From Telopea speciosissima (Eukaryota; Streptophyta; Magnoliopsida; Proteales; Proteaceae), in NCBI RefSeq assembly GCF_018873765.1, contig NC_057923.1, positions 24,957,913 to 25,021,912 of the forward strand: a DNA stretch of 64,000 nt, in the 5' to 3' direction. A model generated the notes under the pieces. That model was not told where the DNA came from. It worked only from the letters and a program-made list of their open reading frames with translations, and searched no databases. Positions 21,201-33,683 of the stretch are shown piece by piece. A program made the translations under genes and the position numbers. Numbering within the stretch: the stretch's first letter is position 1; each line of letters begins with the position of its first letter.

Positions 21201-23636
21201 GTAGGTTCTTCATTAAACACATATCAAAATCAACTTGCAATCTTCTTCTTCTTCTTCTTCCTCCATTATTGTGTTTTGAGTTTTTTTGAATTTTGAGTAT
21301 TGTACACAAAATTCGAAGTTGACAATATATGAAACGAAGGAGAAGAGGCCACACCAGCCAGAACCACCGGCCGACAACCGCGGCAAGCAAGCACGGCCTG
21401 CCAGCCACGCCTGCTGGCCAGCTTGCATGTCAACAGGTGTGGGGCGGGCGGTCATGAGCTGGCGTAGCCCTGCGTGATGTACGGTTGTAGGCTGCGGCCA
21501 AAGCGCGTGCAAGCAGCGGCCTGCTGCCATGCGCCGCGTGGGCACCGCCCTTGCATCTCCAAAAAAAAAAAAAAGGGTCCATGGGAGGGGGGGCTGGGGA
21601 AGATGATGACTTTTGAAATTTTTTATGTGTGCATATGATGTAGATTTAAAAAGTTCATCTTCTTCATGTCAAATTCCATCATGTAAGCTCCATTAATGGA
21701 GTTCTAGTTGAAGCTATTTTAATGGAGATTGCTTGAAGATGCTTTAATTGTGTTTTGAACACAATAGGACTTTTAGCAAAGTTTTCTAATTAGATTAGGA
21801 AAGTTGGATTTGTGAGCAAGATTGCCTAATTAGATTAGGAAACTTGTATTTGAATTAATTTTCTATTTTGGATAGGAATCTAAATCTAATTAAGTTGCTC
21901 ACAATATAATGAGAATTTAAAAGGAGTGGGATTCTGATTTCCTATTTGGAATCAAACTCTAACTATTTTCTCTCATGAATGGAAATTGATTTTAAATAGG
22001 AATCCTAACTTGATTAAGAAAGTCCAAATTAAAATAGGATTCTATTTAATTGCAAATTGACCCATGGGACCCACTTTATTAATACATGGGTTGGACCCAT
22101 GGGACCCACACGATTCGGCCTTGGGCCGAACCAAGGGCCGACCCACATGGTTTTGACCCATGGGCCGGTCCATGTGGATCGGGCCATGGGTCGATCCGAA
22201 TTGTAAATAAAATAAAAAAATGTTTTGACTGAAATATATGCAAATTTTATTTTTTAATTTAAGGTTCCACTTGGAGTAATTAATTGAGAATTGATTGGAC
22301 ATCGAGTTTTATGAGAACCGAAATGCATTTTCATTCTAACATCGTTTAATTAAAGAAATTTCAGAATAGTTCTTGAAATTGTGTAATTAAACAAGTATGT
22401 GTGAAATTACAATTTTGCCCTCATTGTATTTTATTATGAGATAATATAGAGAATGCAATGCTTTCTTGAGCATATGCCTACCTATCATGTATAGATTGCA
22501 TATCCAAGTGTTGGGTATTAAAGTTGATACTTGAATCATTTTTAAAGAGTTAAAAGTGGGATTATGAGATTCATATGGTACTAGCACTTTGATTTTGAGC
22601 AATTGATTTAACCATTTGTTTTGTAGTATGGAATGGTCATGGGATTAAGTATGTGATGGTTATTTTATATTTATGTCACTTCTTAATTTCCCCCCTCTCT
22701 TCTTACTCCATTCTAAATGGTTGTATCCCCCTTGGGCAGTCCTATAATTAGAGGGTTGGTTTCCCAAGGTTTTCTGAATGGTTGTAAAATTTTAATCTTT
22801 ATTTTAAATTCATGAGATGTAATTTAATTTTAAAGTCCAATGGATGTAACCGCTTGAAGACATGAGATGATCTTTGAGATGAAAGAAGAGGAACATGACT
22901 TCAAGGAAGACAAAGTTTCGAGTGGGAGCTTCTCAAGTTTGAAGGAGTTGAAGACCTTCGAGAATCCCATAACCATACCATATTATTGCTTACTTTATTT
23001 ACTTTATATGGTTTGCTACATGTTAGTACATAGGGTAATATTTGCTTATACGTGTTACTAGATGCATGTGATGTATGATGGTTAGGAGTAACATGGTTAA
23101 TGTGTAGTAATGTTAAAATTACATTATTGCCCTTAACTAAGTAAAGCAAGTAATAGTGCGGGAATCTTTAATGGTTAGAATCCTGTGGCCTTTTATCGCG
23201 ATGAGAGAATGGACTATCCATAGACCACTTTGGGAACTCCGAAAGGCTAACCTTAGTGATCAGTGGATAAGTAGCATCCTCCCATCTCCGGCGTGATAGA
23301 AACAATCATAGTAAATAGGTATAGCCTAAGTGTCAGCATTACCTAAGAGCCATGAATTATTTTGAGGAGATAGGTACCTACTTGACTTGAGTGTGCAGTG
23401 AACTCCGAAAGGCTAAGCTATCACTCAGGTGGCCAAAGTATATTGGAGGTCAACCCGGAAGGCTAAGCTATGCATATTAAAGGCTTAGAAGACTCCAATT
23501 CACATTTTTTGACTGAAAAAGATGTTGATTTTGTGAGTTACCATTGGAATGTGATGCATGTTTCCTTAAGTATTTTGATGGTATGGTTGCTAATTAATTG
23601 CTTGTACGTTATTTGTAGACCCTAACTGCCATCAAT
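21201..23636. other. untranslated leader of the copia element
   Basis: No supported gene in 2.4 kb. It contains a CTT-rich run (about 21243-21262), a GC-rich stretch (21340-21550) and, at about 23170-23490, three related blocks built around ctccgaaaggctaa. Confidence 0.6.
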
Positions 23637-24460
23637 ATGACCAACAACAACGCCCTCAATTCCCTACTTAATGAAAATAGACTAACTGGGACTAATTACC
23701 CCGAGTGGAAGCAAAAGCTTATACTCGTTCTGAAGGCAGAGAAGATCCACCATGTCATTTCTACTGATGGACCTCCCTTACCCCACACCACTGAAGGTGA
23801 CGACTATGTAGCTTGGGAGACCTTCAAAGAGAATGACGCTCTGGCCACCGCCTATTTTCTTAGCTCCATTAATAAGAAACTCCAGACCTCATGTGATGAC
23901 CTGGAATCGGCCAAGCATGTGATGGAACACTTAGAGTAGACTTTTGGCAAGCAAGATCGTCTTGCACGCCAACAAATCTCTTCAGCGCTATTCTCTACAA
24001 AGATGCATGACAGTATCACAATCAAGGATCATATGATGAAGCTTACCAAGCTCTTCTCTGGATTGGAGAATAAGGGTACTCTATTTGAGTTGGACTTCAA
24101 GATAGAGATTATCTTTGCCTCACTTCCTGACGCCTATAGCTCCTTTATCATGAACTTCCACATGAATAAAGTAGTGGTTAACAACGTCTCTGAGCTTACT
24201 AACATGCTTATAGAAGTAGAAAGTACACTTAAGAAAAATAAGGTTATTTCTCTTGTTACTGAGAAGAGTTCTCAGGGTTCAAAGAACAAGAAAAAGAAGA
24301 GGACTAAGAAAAGCAAGAAAGGCAAGTCAATCGGTGTGAAAGAGGGAGGAGTGTAGAAGAAAAAGGCTATAGCTAACAAAGGAAAGTGTTTCCATTGTGG
24401 CAAGACTGGACACTGGAAGAGAAACTGCCAAGAGTACCTAGCTTCCTTGAAGAAGGACAA
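23637..24460 (+). pseudogene. copia gag
   Basis: MTNNNALNSLLNENRLTG followed by TNYPEWKQKL is the standard plant copia Gag start. A stop (23937) follows EHLE, and a second (24354) lies before the zinc knuckle CFHCGKTGHWKRNC, which is intact. Gag would form the virus-like particle. Confidence 0.8.
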
Positions 24461-25720
24461 GCCAGAGATAGGTATTTTTGAATCTTTTGTTGTTTCTGAA
24501 TCTCTTATGTTGGTTGGACCAACTAACGTGAGGTGTGTGGACTCTGGGTCCACCGCACACATTTGCAATAAGTTACAGGGGTTTCGGGAGAGCAGAAGGA
24601 CAAGAAGGAATGAGATCACCCTCAAAGTTGGAACTGGAGATGAAGTTGAAGTAGTAGCTGTAGGAACTTTTTTCATTTATTTTAGTAATGCTGGTTATTT
24701 GAAACTTAATAATTGTTATTACCTAGATTTAGTAGGGATTTGATTTCGGTTCCAAGACTTATTGATGATGGTTAGAAGGTTTCATTTGATAATGATATGA
24801 TCATTACTCTTCAGGGCAAGTTTATTGCCTCTGGTTTTAAATTGAATGGCCTTTACTTTCTCAATTCTGTCTTAAATGAATCCGGTGATTCCAGCATGAA
24901 TGTTAATGTAATGAAAAGAAAGTATTCTCCAGATAATCAAACATATTTATGGCATCTTACACTAGGCCACATAGGGATAGACAGGATAAATAGGTTAGTT
25001 AAAGGATGGACCTCTTGAAAGTCTAGAGGTTCTGCCATTTCCAACCTGTGAATCATGTCTACAAGGTAAAATGGTCAAGTTACCCTTTCCTAAGAAAGGA
25101 GGAAGAGCCAACGGAACGTCAGATTTAATCCACTCAGATGTTTGTGGACCATTGAACATCATTGCTAGGCAGGGATATCAGTACTTCGTCACTTTCACCG
25201 ATGACTATTCACTTTATGGCTATGTTTATCTAATGCATCGTAAATCGGAAACTTTTGAAAAGTTCAAAGAGATCCAAGCCGAGGTTGAGAACTAATTAGA
25301 TAGGCATATTAAATTCCTCAGATCCGATCGAGGAGGTGAATACTTATCCGACAAATTCTTGGACCACTTACGAGATAAGGGGATCTTATCACAGCTGACG
25401 GCACCAGGCACACCACAACAAACGGTGTGTCAGAGTGTAGAAACAGAGCTCTGTTAGATATAGTTCGATCCATGCTCACCTATTCTCAGCTGCACTTGTC
25501 ATTTTGGGGGTATGCATTGGAAACGGCTATATACATTCTAAACAGGGTTCTAAGCAAGTCTGTGCCCAAGACACCATATGAGTTGTAGACAGGGTGCAAG
25601 CCTAGTCTATGACACTTTAAGGTATGGGGTTGTGTTTCACATGTGAAATGACAGCATGCAGACAAGCTTGAACCCAGGACTGATAGATGCCATTTCCTAG
25701 GCTACCCCAAAGGCACTGTG
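24461..25720 (+). pseudogene. copia protease and integrase
   Basis: The protease site CVDSGSTAHICNKLQG is at about 24535. The pre-integrase motif YLWHLTLGHIGIDRI is at about 24945, and the CESCLQGKM zinc residues at about 25048. The integrase core runs from LIHSDVCGP (about 25115) through FTDDYS (about 25195) and RSDRGGEYLS (about 25320). Frameshifts near 24742, 25015 and 25430 and a stop at 25293 interrupt it. Confidence 0.8.
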
Positions 25721-27580
25721 GGTTACTATTTTTATAACCCAACAGAGAAAAAGGTGACGCCATGTTTCTCGAGGATGACCATTGCACCTAGAATTGAGCC
25801 AATTGTAATTCAAGAGTTAGATATCATGGATACTCAGATGGTCCCTACACCACCACCCGTTGAAACTTCACCACCGGTGATGAATCCTATAGAGCCTAGG
25901 CGCAGTGGGAGAACAATCAAGGCTCCTGACCGTTTGGTTTTCTTTAGCGAGGAATCAAACAAAGTAGAAGAGTTCTACGTGGTCACCGATACTTTGGATA
26001 TGGATCCCTGCACCTACCAAGAGGCTATAGGAGCTGCGGATGCAACTAGATGGTTAGATGCTATGAAATCCGAAATGGACTCCATGTACTCCAATGGCGT
26101 TTGGACACTAGTGGATCCACCTGAAGGCATTAATCCTATAGGATGCAAATGGATCTACAAGAAGAAGAAAGGCACCGATGGAAGCGTGGAGAGATATAAG
26201 GCAAGGCTGGTAGCCAAGGGTTATACCCAAAGAGAAGGCATAGACTATGAGGAGACCTTCTCGCCAGCTGCAATGTTAAAATCCATTCGGATTTTACTTG
26301 CCATAGCGGCGCACTTTGATTATGAGATCTGGCAGATGGATGTCTAGACAGCCTTGCTGAATGGACGTCTTGATGAGGACATTTACATGCTTCAGCCAGA
26401 GGCGTTCATTTCCCATGGGGAAGAGAACAAAGTGTGCAAATTGTTGAAGTCAATCTATGGACTTAAACAAGCATCTAGAAGCTGGAACATCAAGTTTGAT
26501 CAAACGATCAAAGAGTTTGGTTTTGATCAGAACGCTTATGAGCCATGTGTCTACAAGAAATTCAGTGGGAGTTCAATCTGTTTCCTTGTCCTGTATGTAG
26601 ATGACATACTTCTCATTGGGAATGATGTTGGAATGCTCACTTCTGTTAAGAAATGGCTTTCCACCAACTTCTCTATGAAAGACCTGGGTGATGCCACGTA
26701 TATACTAGGCATCAAGATAGTCAGAGACAGGAAACGTAAAATTTTAGGTCTGTCCCAAGCTAATTACACAAACAAAGTTCTGGAGGTTTAGAATGAAAGA
26801 TTCTAAAAGAGGAAACATTCCCTTTAGACATGGCATAGCACTTTCTAAGTCACAATGCCCACAGACCCCTGAGGACAGAGAAACTATGAAAGGGGTTCCA
26901 TATGCTTCGGCTGTTGGAAGCCTCATGTATGCAATGCTATATACCAGACCAGATATTTGTCATGCAGTTGGTATGGTTAGTCGATTCCAATCAAACCTTG
27001 GACAGGAACATTGGATAGCTGTTAAGTGCATCATGAAGTACTTGAGAAGAACAAAGGATTATTTCCTTGTTTATAGTGCAGATAACTTATCAGTAGTAAG
27101 GTACATAGACTCAGATTTCTAGTCAGATAAAGATGACTGAAAATCGACATCTGGCATGATATTTGTGCTAGGAGGAGGGGTTGTCATATGGAAGAGTGCA
27201 AAGCAGAAGTCAACGGCGGATTCCACAACTGAGGCTGAATACTTAGCAGCTTGTGAAGCAGCTATGGAAGGGGTATGGCTTAGAAAATTTCTCGCCGACA
27301 TGGAGGTAGTACCTGACCTCGTTAAAGACCCCATGACTTTGTTATGTGATAACAAAGGAGCCATTACTCAAGCTAAGGAACCAAAAGCAAATCAGAAGAA
27401 CAACCACATGGAGCACAAATATCATCTCATTCGAGAGATAATATAAAGAGGGGACATATCGATTGCCAAAGTTGATTCTGTAGATAATTTGTCTGACCCC
27501 TTAACCAAGGGGCTAACTCCAGTAGTATTTAATAGACATGTTGAGAACATGGGGATAAAACTTGTTGGACATTGGGTTTA
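25718..27580 (+). pseudogene. copia reverse transcriptase and RNase H
   Basis: RT motifs: GCKWIYKKKKGTDGS, ARLVAKGYTQREGIDYEETF, YGLKQASRSW and the catalytic LYVDDILL (about 26595). RNase H: STADSTTEAEYLAACEA (about 27210), LLCDNKGAI and HKYHLIREI. Stops at 26346, 27120 and 27138 and a frameshift near 26790 disable it. Confidence 0.85.
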
Positions 27581-27597
27581 ATGTACAAGTGGGAGAT

Positions 27598-28814
27598 TGT
27601 TGGATGTAACGTTTGTGTGTCCATCAAACCCAATTTAATTTGATTAAATTAATTAATTTAGTTGTATTTAATTATGTGCTTGTCACAATTGTATATTGCA
27701 TCTGCCCAATTCAAACTGTTTTGTTCACAACTACGGATAGATTTGGGCAATCTGTTCTATAGTTGCTATATTTTACATTCGTATAATAGTGATTGGACCA
27801 AAATGTAAATATAGGCACATTTCGTGTTGAACATGATCCACCGGGATTCTCGAATTATTCACTGTCAAGTTGTAGTTGCAACGGGAATCTCCGGTAGTTA
27901 TTTTCTCTGTACTTGAGAGACACTTGCCATTTTATTTATGTTCTGTACATTTTTGGGGTGTCAATGGTTGATGTCTACCGAAAGGACTGACTATCTATCA
28001 GCCGCTCGGTGTGCACAATGTAAATAGTTATGGATGTGATGCTCAATAAAGTTTCCACTGCCTGTAAAGGGAGAACACCAAAAAGATAGTGAACGGATTT
28101 GATTGTGCCAAATCCAAGGCCTTGGTATTTTGTAAAGTGTTTGCAAAGAGTATTTTATTTTATTAATATTAAATGAAATGTATTTTAGAAAAGAGTTTTC
28201 AAAGAGTTTTATGGCCAATCAAAGTCCTCCATACTCTCGTGATAAATTATAATGGATCAGAATTGTGGCGGTGACATTTATTCCATGGTTGCAATGGCCC
28301 ATTATAGGTATTAGTAGTGTGGGGAGAAAATATAATAAAATTACCTACCGCAAGAGGTTTTTCAAGTTACGCCCCGGTAGGATCGTCCTTTACTATAATT
28401 TTGGATAAGTTTTGTCCTTATGTGTAATTTAGGATAATCTTATGGTTAGATTTGGACCGTAGGTTTGCCACCTCCTCAATTAGGTCTCTATATATATAAA
28501 GAGACCTAAGGCCAAGGATATTTGATGATGATAGAGAAAAAATCATTAGAACAATTTGCACAAAATTGTAAGAGAGCTTAGAGAGAGAAAAAGAGAGTCT
28601 TCTTCTTCCTCAAGCACCATTGGCCATTGGAGGTGAAGCAAGCTTGGGAGATCTTCAAGTGTTGCATTCCTTTGGAAGAACACACCATTTGAGTGTTCTA
28701 GGTGACCTTGCTCTCCCTTTGAGATTAGTACATTAATGTGTCTATTGAGATCCTTGCATGCTCATAAAATTTTGTGATTACATGAGAATCCCATCGCTTT
28801 CGTCACCACTAACA
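27598..28814 (+). repeat. 3' LTR of the copia element (unit A)
   Basis: 1217 bp, TGTTGGATG to CTAACA, after the purine tract. It lacks a short segment (ctaccctttaggatcacaccact) present in the 5' LTR near 20790. Confidence 0.9.
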
Positions 28815-31248
28815 AATTATTGTATCTGTCTCATGAACACATTTCTATGATGATCTTTCCAACCCAATGACCATCCTTTGTTTTTAGAAAGTATGTGATA
28901 TATCGCTGATGAGTCATAAATCAACAAGCCAATCAAAGGTGGACATGTGGCATGCCAAATTGACCATCGCAACCGAGTCCGATCACAAGAGTCGGTCTGG
29001 TTGGGTATCACTACAAACTGAACCCTGAGTCGATAGATCTCTAAAAGTAGGCCCATAATACTGGGCTGAAAGGCGAGCCCGCTCCAACAAGGTTGATACT
29101 ACCCGATCATACAGGACGGCACAAAATATATTAAGTGCAGACCGAACCGAGCATATGTAAAGTTGACTTCATTAACCATCCCCGCGTATCCCGGGAATGG
29201 CGCCTAATAGCTCCGAAAATGACACACCATGGATCCTCCCACGGAGGCGTAACATGCAAGGAATCTTATCCATATATCCGGCTATGGCTCCATGCAGCCT
29301 TGAATCACACTTGGGACTCCTCCCCCGTTATGACACTCCATCACTGCCAGGACTCTAAACCCACAGCGCCTAAAAATACCTAGGTAAACTATACCGTTGA
29401 ATATCTAAATTAATTTTTTATTATCTTTTGCTAAGAGCGCTGACTTAAGCATCGGAGTGTCCAACGCCGGTTCAGCGCGGTCATTCTTGTACTAACAGTT
29501 TATGTGCAGGACCGACCCGAGGAGGTGAATACCGACCCGAGGTTGCAACCAGTTCTTAGCGCAACAGATTGGTGCCGTTTGTGGGAATGACTCTAGAATA
29601 TCCACGAGAACTCTCAATGGCTGAAGGACAAGACGTTCCCACAATCATCTTTGACGCTCCTCAAGAAGAAGACAACCTGGCACCTCGTCGGAATACCCGA
29701 GCAGCCCATGGACGTGCTCGCCCGCAGCGCCAAGCTTCACGACACTTGGTAGCCCTTGCAGCAACTGCAGCATCCAAACCAAGCACACCTACAATAGGTG
29801 CACAACCTAATGGAGGAACACTGCTGTCACCACCGCCTCTCTCGATCACACATCCAATAACTCTCGATCTAAGCACTCTAGCCACAGTCGGACAGATCAA
29901 CGACCTGCAACAATAGCTACTACAACAGGGCTTTATTTAGGGACAACCTGAGGCAGATACAACCCCTAAGAATGTCGGCTCTTGCACCGATTCTCGTGCC
30001 TACAGCAGCATTGGCTCCAACCCTTCCTCTACCACCTCCGATACTACCAACTATTGCTTGAGAAGTTGGGCACGTTGTTCGGTGGACCGAACTAGCCGCC
30101 CAAGAAACCTGGAGCCAAGCAGGATCGCCCCAACCTGCTCGGAGAATCCCACCCCTAGCAAGAGTGGTCCGAATGGGTGACTTACCCACCAGGGCCCGTG
30201 TTGACCCAATAATAATCCCGGAACGATCTGTAACTGTACAGCAAACGGATTGTTCGTGGATCGATGCCAGCCAAATGAGGCAGGAAAGCACCCTAAGGTC
30301 TTGCTTGTAGGAAACCCGAGCCGAGAACTCGAGAAACACGGACCGAGAAAATAGTCGACGAGATAATGGTCGTGAAAACCAAAATGGACAAACCCCGGGA
30401 GCAAGCCCGAGCCGACCCGTCGAAAATGAGCTTGATCGTAAGCTTAGGGAGATTGACAAGAATTTGAAGGCCCTAGAGAAGGGAACCGTGTCTGAGGACT
30501 TCTTCCAGCCCAGATAACATCCGTTCACAGTCGAAATAATGAGGGCGAAGCTTCTGAAGAACTTCAACCCCCAAGCTTTGAAGCATACGATGGGAAATCC
30601 GACCCAAACGATCACATTAATTATTTTAACATGATGATGAATGTCTACGGAGGGTTAGAAGTCGTCAAATGTCGAGCCTTCTCGACCTCACTCAAAGGGG
30701 TGGCAGCCTTGTGGTTTTTGAAGCTAAAAAGTCAAATTCGATACAGAGCTTTTCAGAGCTTGCTCGCGCGTTAGTGGTCCACTTCCAAAGTAGTGTGAAG
30801 CAAAAGAAGACAATGATGAATCTACTGGCTGTAAAGCAAAGGGCAAATGAACCAATTGGGGACTATATCACCCGCTTCAACAGTGAATCCCTGGAGGTAA
30901 AAGACCTGGACGACGGGATGGCCTTCAACGCCCTACACAATGGCATTACCAACAGCGAGTTGGTCCGATCTCTAGCCCTGGAGCCGACCAACAATGATTG
31001 AACTACTGGATTGGTGCTATCAGTACGCCAACATGATAGATATCATGAAAGCCTGGAAGACAATCGATAACATGGGGTCAGAGAAGAAGAGATCAAGTGA
31101 CAAAGAAGAAAATAAGGACAGGGAAAAGAAGCAGAGGTCGGATCGACACCAGGAAAGGGACCGAAGCCCAGACTATACCCCACTGACCACCTTGAGGACG
31201 ACATGGCATGTAATGGTGATGACAGGAAATCCATAAGTAGTTATGATA
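28815..31248 (+). mobile_element. Ty3/gypsy 5' fragment (LTR plus gag), unit A
   Basis: An LTR-like sequence ends GCAACA at 29566 and is followed by GATTGGTGCCGTTTGTGGG. The frame after it encodes a gag: MTLEYPREL near 29587, a Pro/Ala-rich region, and then PNDHINYFNMMMNVYGG with KGVAALWFLKLKSQIR (about 30595-30740), which is the Retrotrans_gag domain. Frame breaks are frequent. Pol is absent: at about 31249 the sequence changes to a copia tail. The same fragment with the same right junction is in unit B (47698-50165), so the truncation is older than the duplication. Confidence 0.8.
29587..31236 (+). pseudogene. gypsy gag fragment, unit A
   Basis: A decayed Gag spread over frames 29587-29916, 30590-31001 and 30994-31236. 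The last shows a Lys/Glu-rich tail (EKKRSSDKEENKDREKKQRS) but no zinc knuckle. No full protein can be made. Confidence 0.65.
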
Positions 31249-31899
31249 TCTTTCTCGGTCCTAACTTGATATCCTAGAATTCAAGAAAACAATAAATGGT
31301 GGACTGTTCCTCTATTGACTCCAAATACGCGGCCCTGGCAGATGCTTCTAGCGAACTCATTTGGCTATATATAATCTTTATTTCGTGGGCTTGGATTTCG
31401 TCTACGTGGTCCACTTATTCTGTGATGTGACAACTTTGGCGCTACATAATTGTCTGTGAATCTGGCATTTCATGCACGCACCAAACTTGTTGAAATTGAT
31501 TTTTACTTTGTTCGTGATCGAGTTGTCAAGCGCCAGTTATCAACGCAATTTATTTCCATATCTGATCGGCTCGTTGATATCCTTACTAAGGCTTTATCTC
31601 GGTTCCAGTTCTTACGTGACAATTTGAAGATTGGATGTCTCGATTTTTCTACTTGAGGGGGTGTATTGACCGTATATAGAATTTCATATCTATGGAAACT
31701 CTATATGCGGTATCCTTCTCAACATTACTTTCTACTCATCTCTTTATATTCTCTCTCCTTCTATTCTTGAATGTAAGCTGACTAGGGCAAGCTCTTGTGT
31801 ATATTCAATAATTCTCAGCATTAATACAATCAAGGAATTTCAAGCGAACTTGTGTTCTATCATACCCTTATTTAGCACTCATCGGTCTTATTTTCAACA
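31249..31899 (+). mobile_element. copia 3' fragment: RNase H tail plus LTR, unit A
   Basis: The RNase H end is recognisable (KYAALADASSELIWL, then FHARTKLVEIDFYFVRDRVV and DRLVDILTKALS), followed by a purine tract (ttgaggggg) and a 238-bp LTR, TGTATTGACC to TTTTCAACA (31662-31899). No matching 5' part is present. Homologous to 50166-50808. Confidence 0.8.
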
Positions 31900-31973
31900 T
31901 GGTACCTAGTCACTTTATACTGTAAAAACATCATGGTTACTTAGTAAAATGATTCTCATTTCACATACATCTT

Positions 31974-32930
31974 TTATTTAGAGGAACCGTATAAGTACTG
32001 AATTCCCATAGCATCGTCGCTATGGAGATCTCTTTTTGTAACCTCAGATGATATGCTAGAGTACATGATAGCTTCTTGAACTGAGGAGTGCCCAAGGCCT
32101 AGAAGGTGTCCAATTTCATGCACAGCAACTGATTCTAAGTCCATCATATTTTGTCCTGGATTAGTACTCCAATTCTCATCAGCATCATAATGGAACCTTC
32201 CATCAGTTGGTGCAAAGGCATGAGCTAGAGTCGACCCTTGTCCATCAAATGCATAGCCATCTCCATGGTCTCCGCGATGGAATCCAATTTCTATGTCAGC
32301 AGTGGTACCTTCTGCTACTTCTTTGAATGTAAAATGGCTTACTTGTGCCCATCTTGCGAAAGCTTTTGAGCAGACAGACTGCAAGTCCTGAACTACACTT
32401 ATTTGAGCACTGGAATGGAATCGGTATGTGAGATTGCGCTTGGAATCTGGCCATTTTTCCATATTTGAAAAGAAAGAAAAATGGGAGACTGTGTGGAGAG
32501 TATTTGAGCCATCATGGTGTCTCTTCTTCCCTGATCGCATTGAACTCGTTCCATTGATGATGTCTGGAACACCACATCTTGGCACCATCAGTTGCTTCAC
32601 TGTTTGTGAATCTAAGGTCCCTGTGACCTTCAGATTGTAATTGAGCTGATAGGTCTTTACCGCGGCCTCCAATTGGTCATCGAGCTCGTCGTCATTGGCA
32701 TGGGTGAGGCTGTTGTTTAATTGAGGATAACTCAGGTAACCAAATTTCTTGAGATACTGTTTGAGCTCATAAAGCCCTTTCACCATCTGCCCCTTATGAC
32801 ATCCTTCCAAAGGCTGGAGGGACTTGAAAGGTTGCTTAACTGGTCTGGATAGAACCAGTTGAGGCAAAATGAAGTGAAAAAGGAGGATAAAAAAGCCCAA
32901 AAAGAGAGAAAATTTAGGGAAGATATTCAT
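31974..32930 (-). CDS. matrix metalloproteinase (plant matrixin), intact
   Basis: A 318-residue zinc endopeptidase of the plant MMP family, which cleaves proteins in the cell wall and extracellular space. Residues 1-28 form a hydrophobic signal peptide. A peptidoglycan-binding-like prodomain spans about 45-115. The cysteine switch PRCGVPD (117-123) keeps the proenzyme latent. The catalytic domain carries the structural-zinc region (FHRGDHGDGYAFDG), the zinc site HEIGHLLGLGHS (271-282) and the Met-turn M289. The single-exon structure is usual for plant MMPs. The protein ends soon after the catalytic domain and lacks an obvious C-terminal GPI or membrane signal. Methionine 1 is supported by the signal peptide and by a TATAAATA box 106 bp upstream. 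The duplicate at 50883-51835 is broken. Confidence 0.93.
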   Translation of the reverse strand: MNIFPKFSLFLGFFILLFHFILPQLVLSRPVKQPFKSLQPLEGCHKGQMVKGLYELKQYLKKFGYLSYPQLNNSLTHANDDELDDQLEAAVKTYQLNYNLKVTGTLDSQTVKQLMVPRCGVPDIINGTSSMRSGKKRHHDGSNTLHTVSHFSFFSNMEKWPDSKRNLTYRFHSSAQISVVQDLQSVCSKAFARWAQVSHFTFKEVAEGTTADIEIGFHRGDHGDGYAFDGQGSTLAHAFAPTDGRFHYDADENWSTNPGQNMMDLESVAVHEIGHLLGLGHSSVQEAIMYSSISSEVTKRDLHSDDAMGIQYLYGSSK

Positions 32931-33035
32931 CTTTGTAAGCCAGGGTTTTTCAAGAAAAAAAACAATTGTTGGTATTGTAAGGTGACAATGAAGCTCTTAT
33001 TGGTGTTGTGGGGGCATGCATTCTCCTCCCACAAG

Positions 33036-33043
33036 TATTTATA
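33036..33043 (-). promoter_or_regulatory. TATA box of the matrixin gene
   Basis: TATAAATA on the minus strand, 106 bp before the ATG and retained in a similar position before the B copy (about 51938, TAATAAATA). Confidence 0.6.
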
Positions 33044-33099
33044 AGCATCCTACCTAGGTCAAATTGCCCGTTTGAGGAAGAATGCATCAAGAAAGTTTC

Positions 33100-33683
33100 A
33101 ATATATCGTGTCTTGCATGTTGAAGAGGTTCTTACGAAATTGAGACTTTGAATGTGAAATTAAGACTTCTACCGACAAAAAAAATAAAAAGAATGTGAAA
33201 TTAAGACCTTCGGTAATATTAATATCAAATGTCTATAAATTGTAAACTTAACTAGTAGTATGAAATCTGAAAATATTCTTTTCAGCCACACCCCTTGAGG
33301 TTTGGTTAGTTGTTAGAGTCAGCCCCACTTTGTTATATCATTCCCGTTAAGTGGTACGGTGTTGGTAATTCATGACTTAAAATAACTAATATACCCCTAG
33401 TAGGGGTTTGAGCTTACCATCCCTTCCCACCCCCTTCCCCTGCCCTGTTACTTCCGCCGCTTCAAAGGAGATTTGAACCACCGGAGCACCTTTCTGAACC
33501 GCTTCAACGGGCGGATTGACAGAGCTGCAAGCTTTATGGACATTTACATCTACAACATCTTATAAATTCCAGCAGAAGATATCTTATAAATTCCAGCAGA
33601 AGAATTTGACAAATTAGACAGAAGGAAGAACTCATCTTTCCTGTCGATACTATGTAGAGAGAGAGAGAGAGAGAGAGACTCAC
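33100..33683. other. junction region between units A and B
   Basis: The matrixin upstream homology with unit B ends near 33230. A segment from 33283 (cagccacaccccttgaggtttgg) resembles the ends of plant DNA transposons but no partner end is seen. A 24-bp direct repeat (cttataaattccagcagaag) is at 33559-33605, and a (GA)n run at 33656-33678 lies in the presumed UBP intron 2. No gene. Confidence 0.5.

Larger units (their letters stand above)
19940..28814 (+). mobile_element. Ty1/copia retrotransposon, full length but decayed
   Basis: LTRs at 19940-21186 and 27598-28814 flank a 6.4-kb interior with a primer site (TGGCATCAGAGC, 21189-21200), a long leader, gag, protease, integrase, RT and RNase H in copia order, and a purine tract (acaagtgggagat) before the 3' LTR. 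Several stops and frameshifts disable it. The 5' LTR begins TATTGG where the 3' LTR begins TGTTGG. The flanking 5-mers (catat, aatta) do not match, so one flank has been rearranged. The last 120 bp of a homologous 3' LTR lie at 47578-47697 in unit B, so the insertion predates the duplication. Confidence 0.92.

Noticed and set aside
31890-31915. Primer-binding site directly after the LTR at 31662-31899
   Set aside because: tggtacctagtcac matches the initiator-Met primer site at only about 7 of 12 bases and the B copy (taatacctgatc) is worse. With a purine tract before the LTR, this is a 3' LTR.
33283-33420. DNA transposon terminus (ccccttgaggtttgg)
   Set aside because: Resembles common plant transposon ends, but no second end or target duplication was found.
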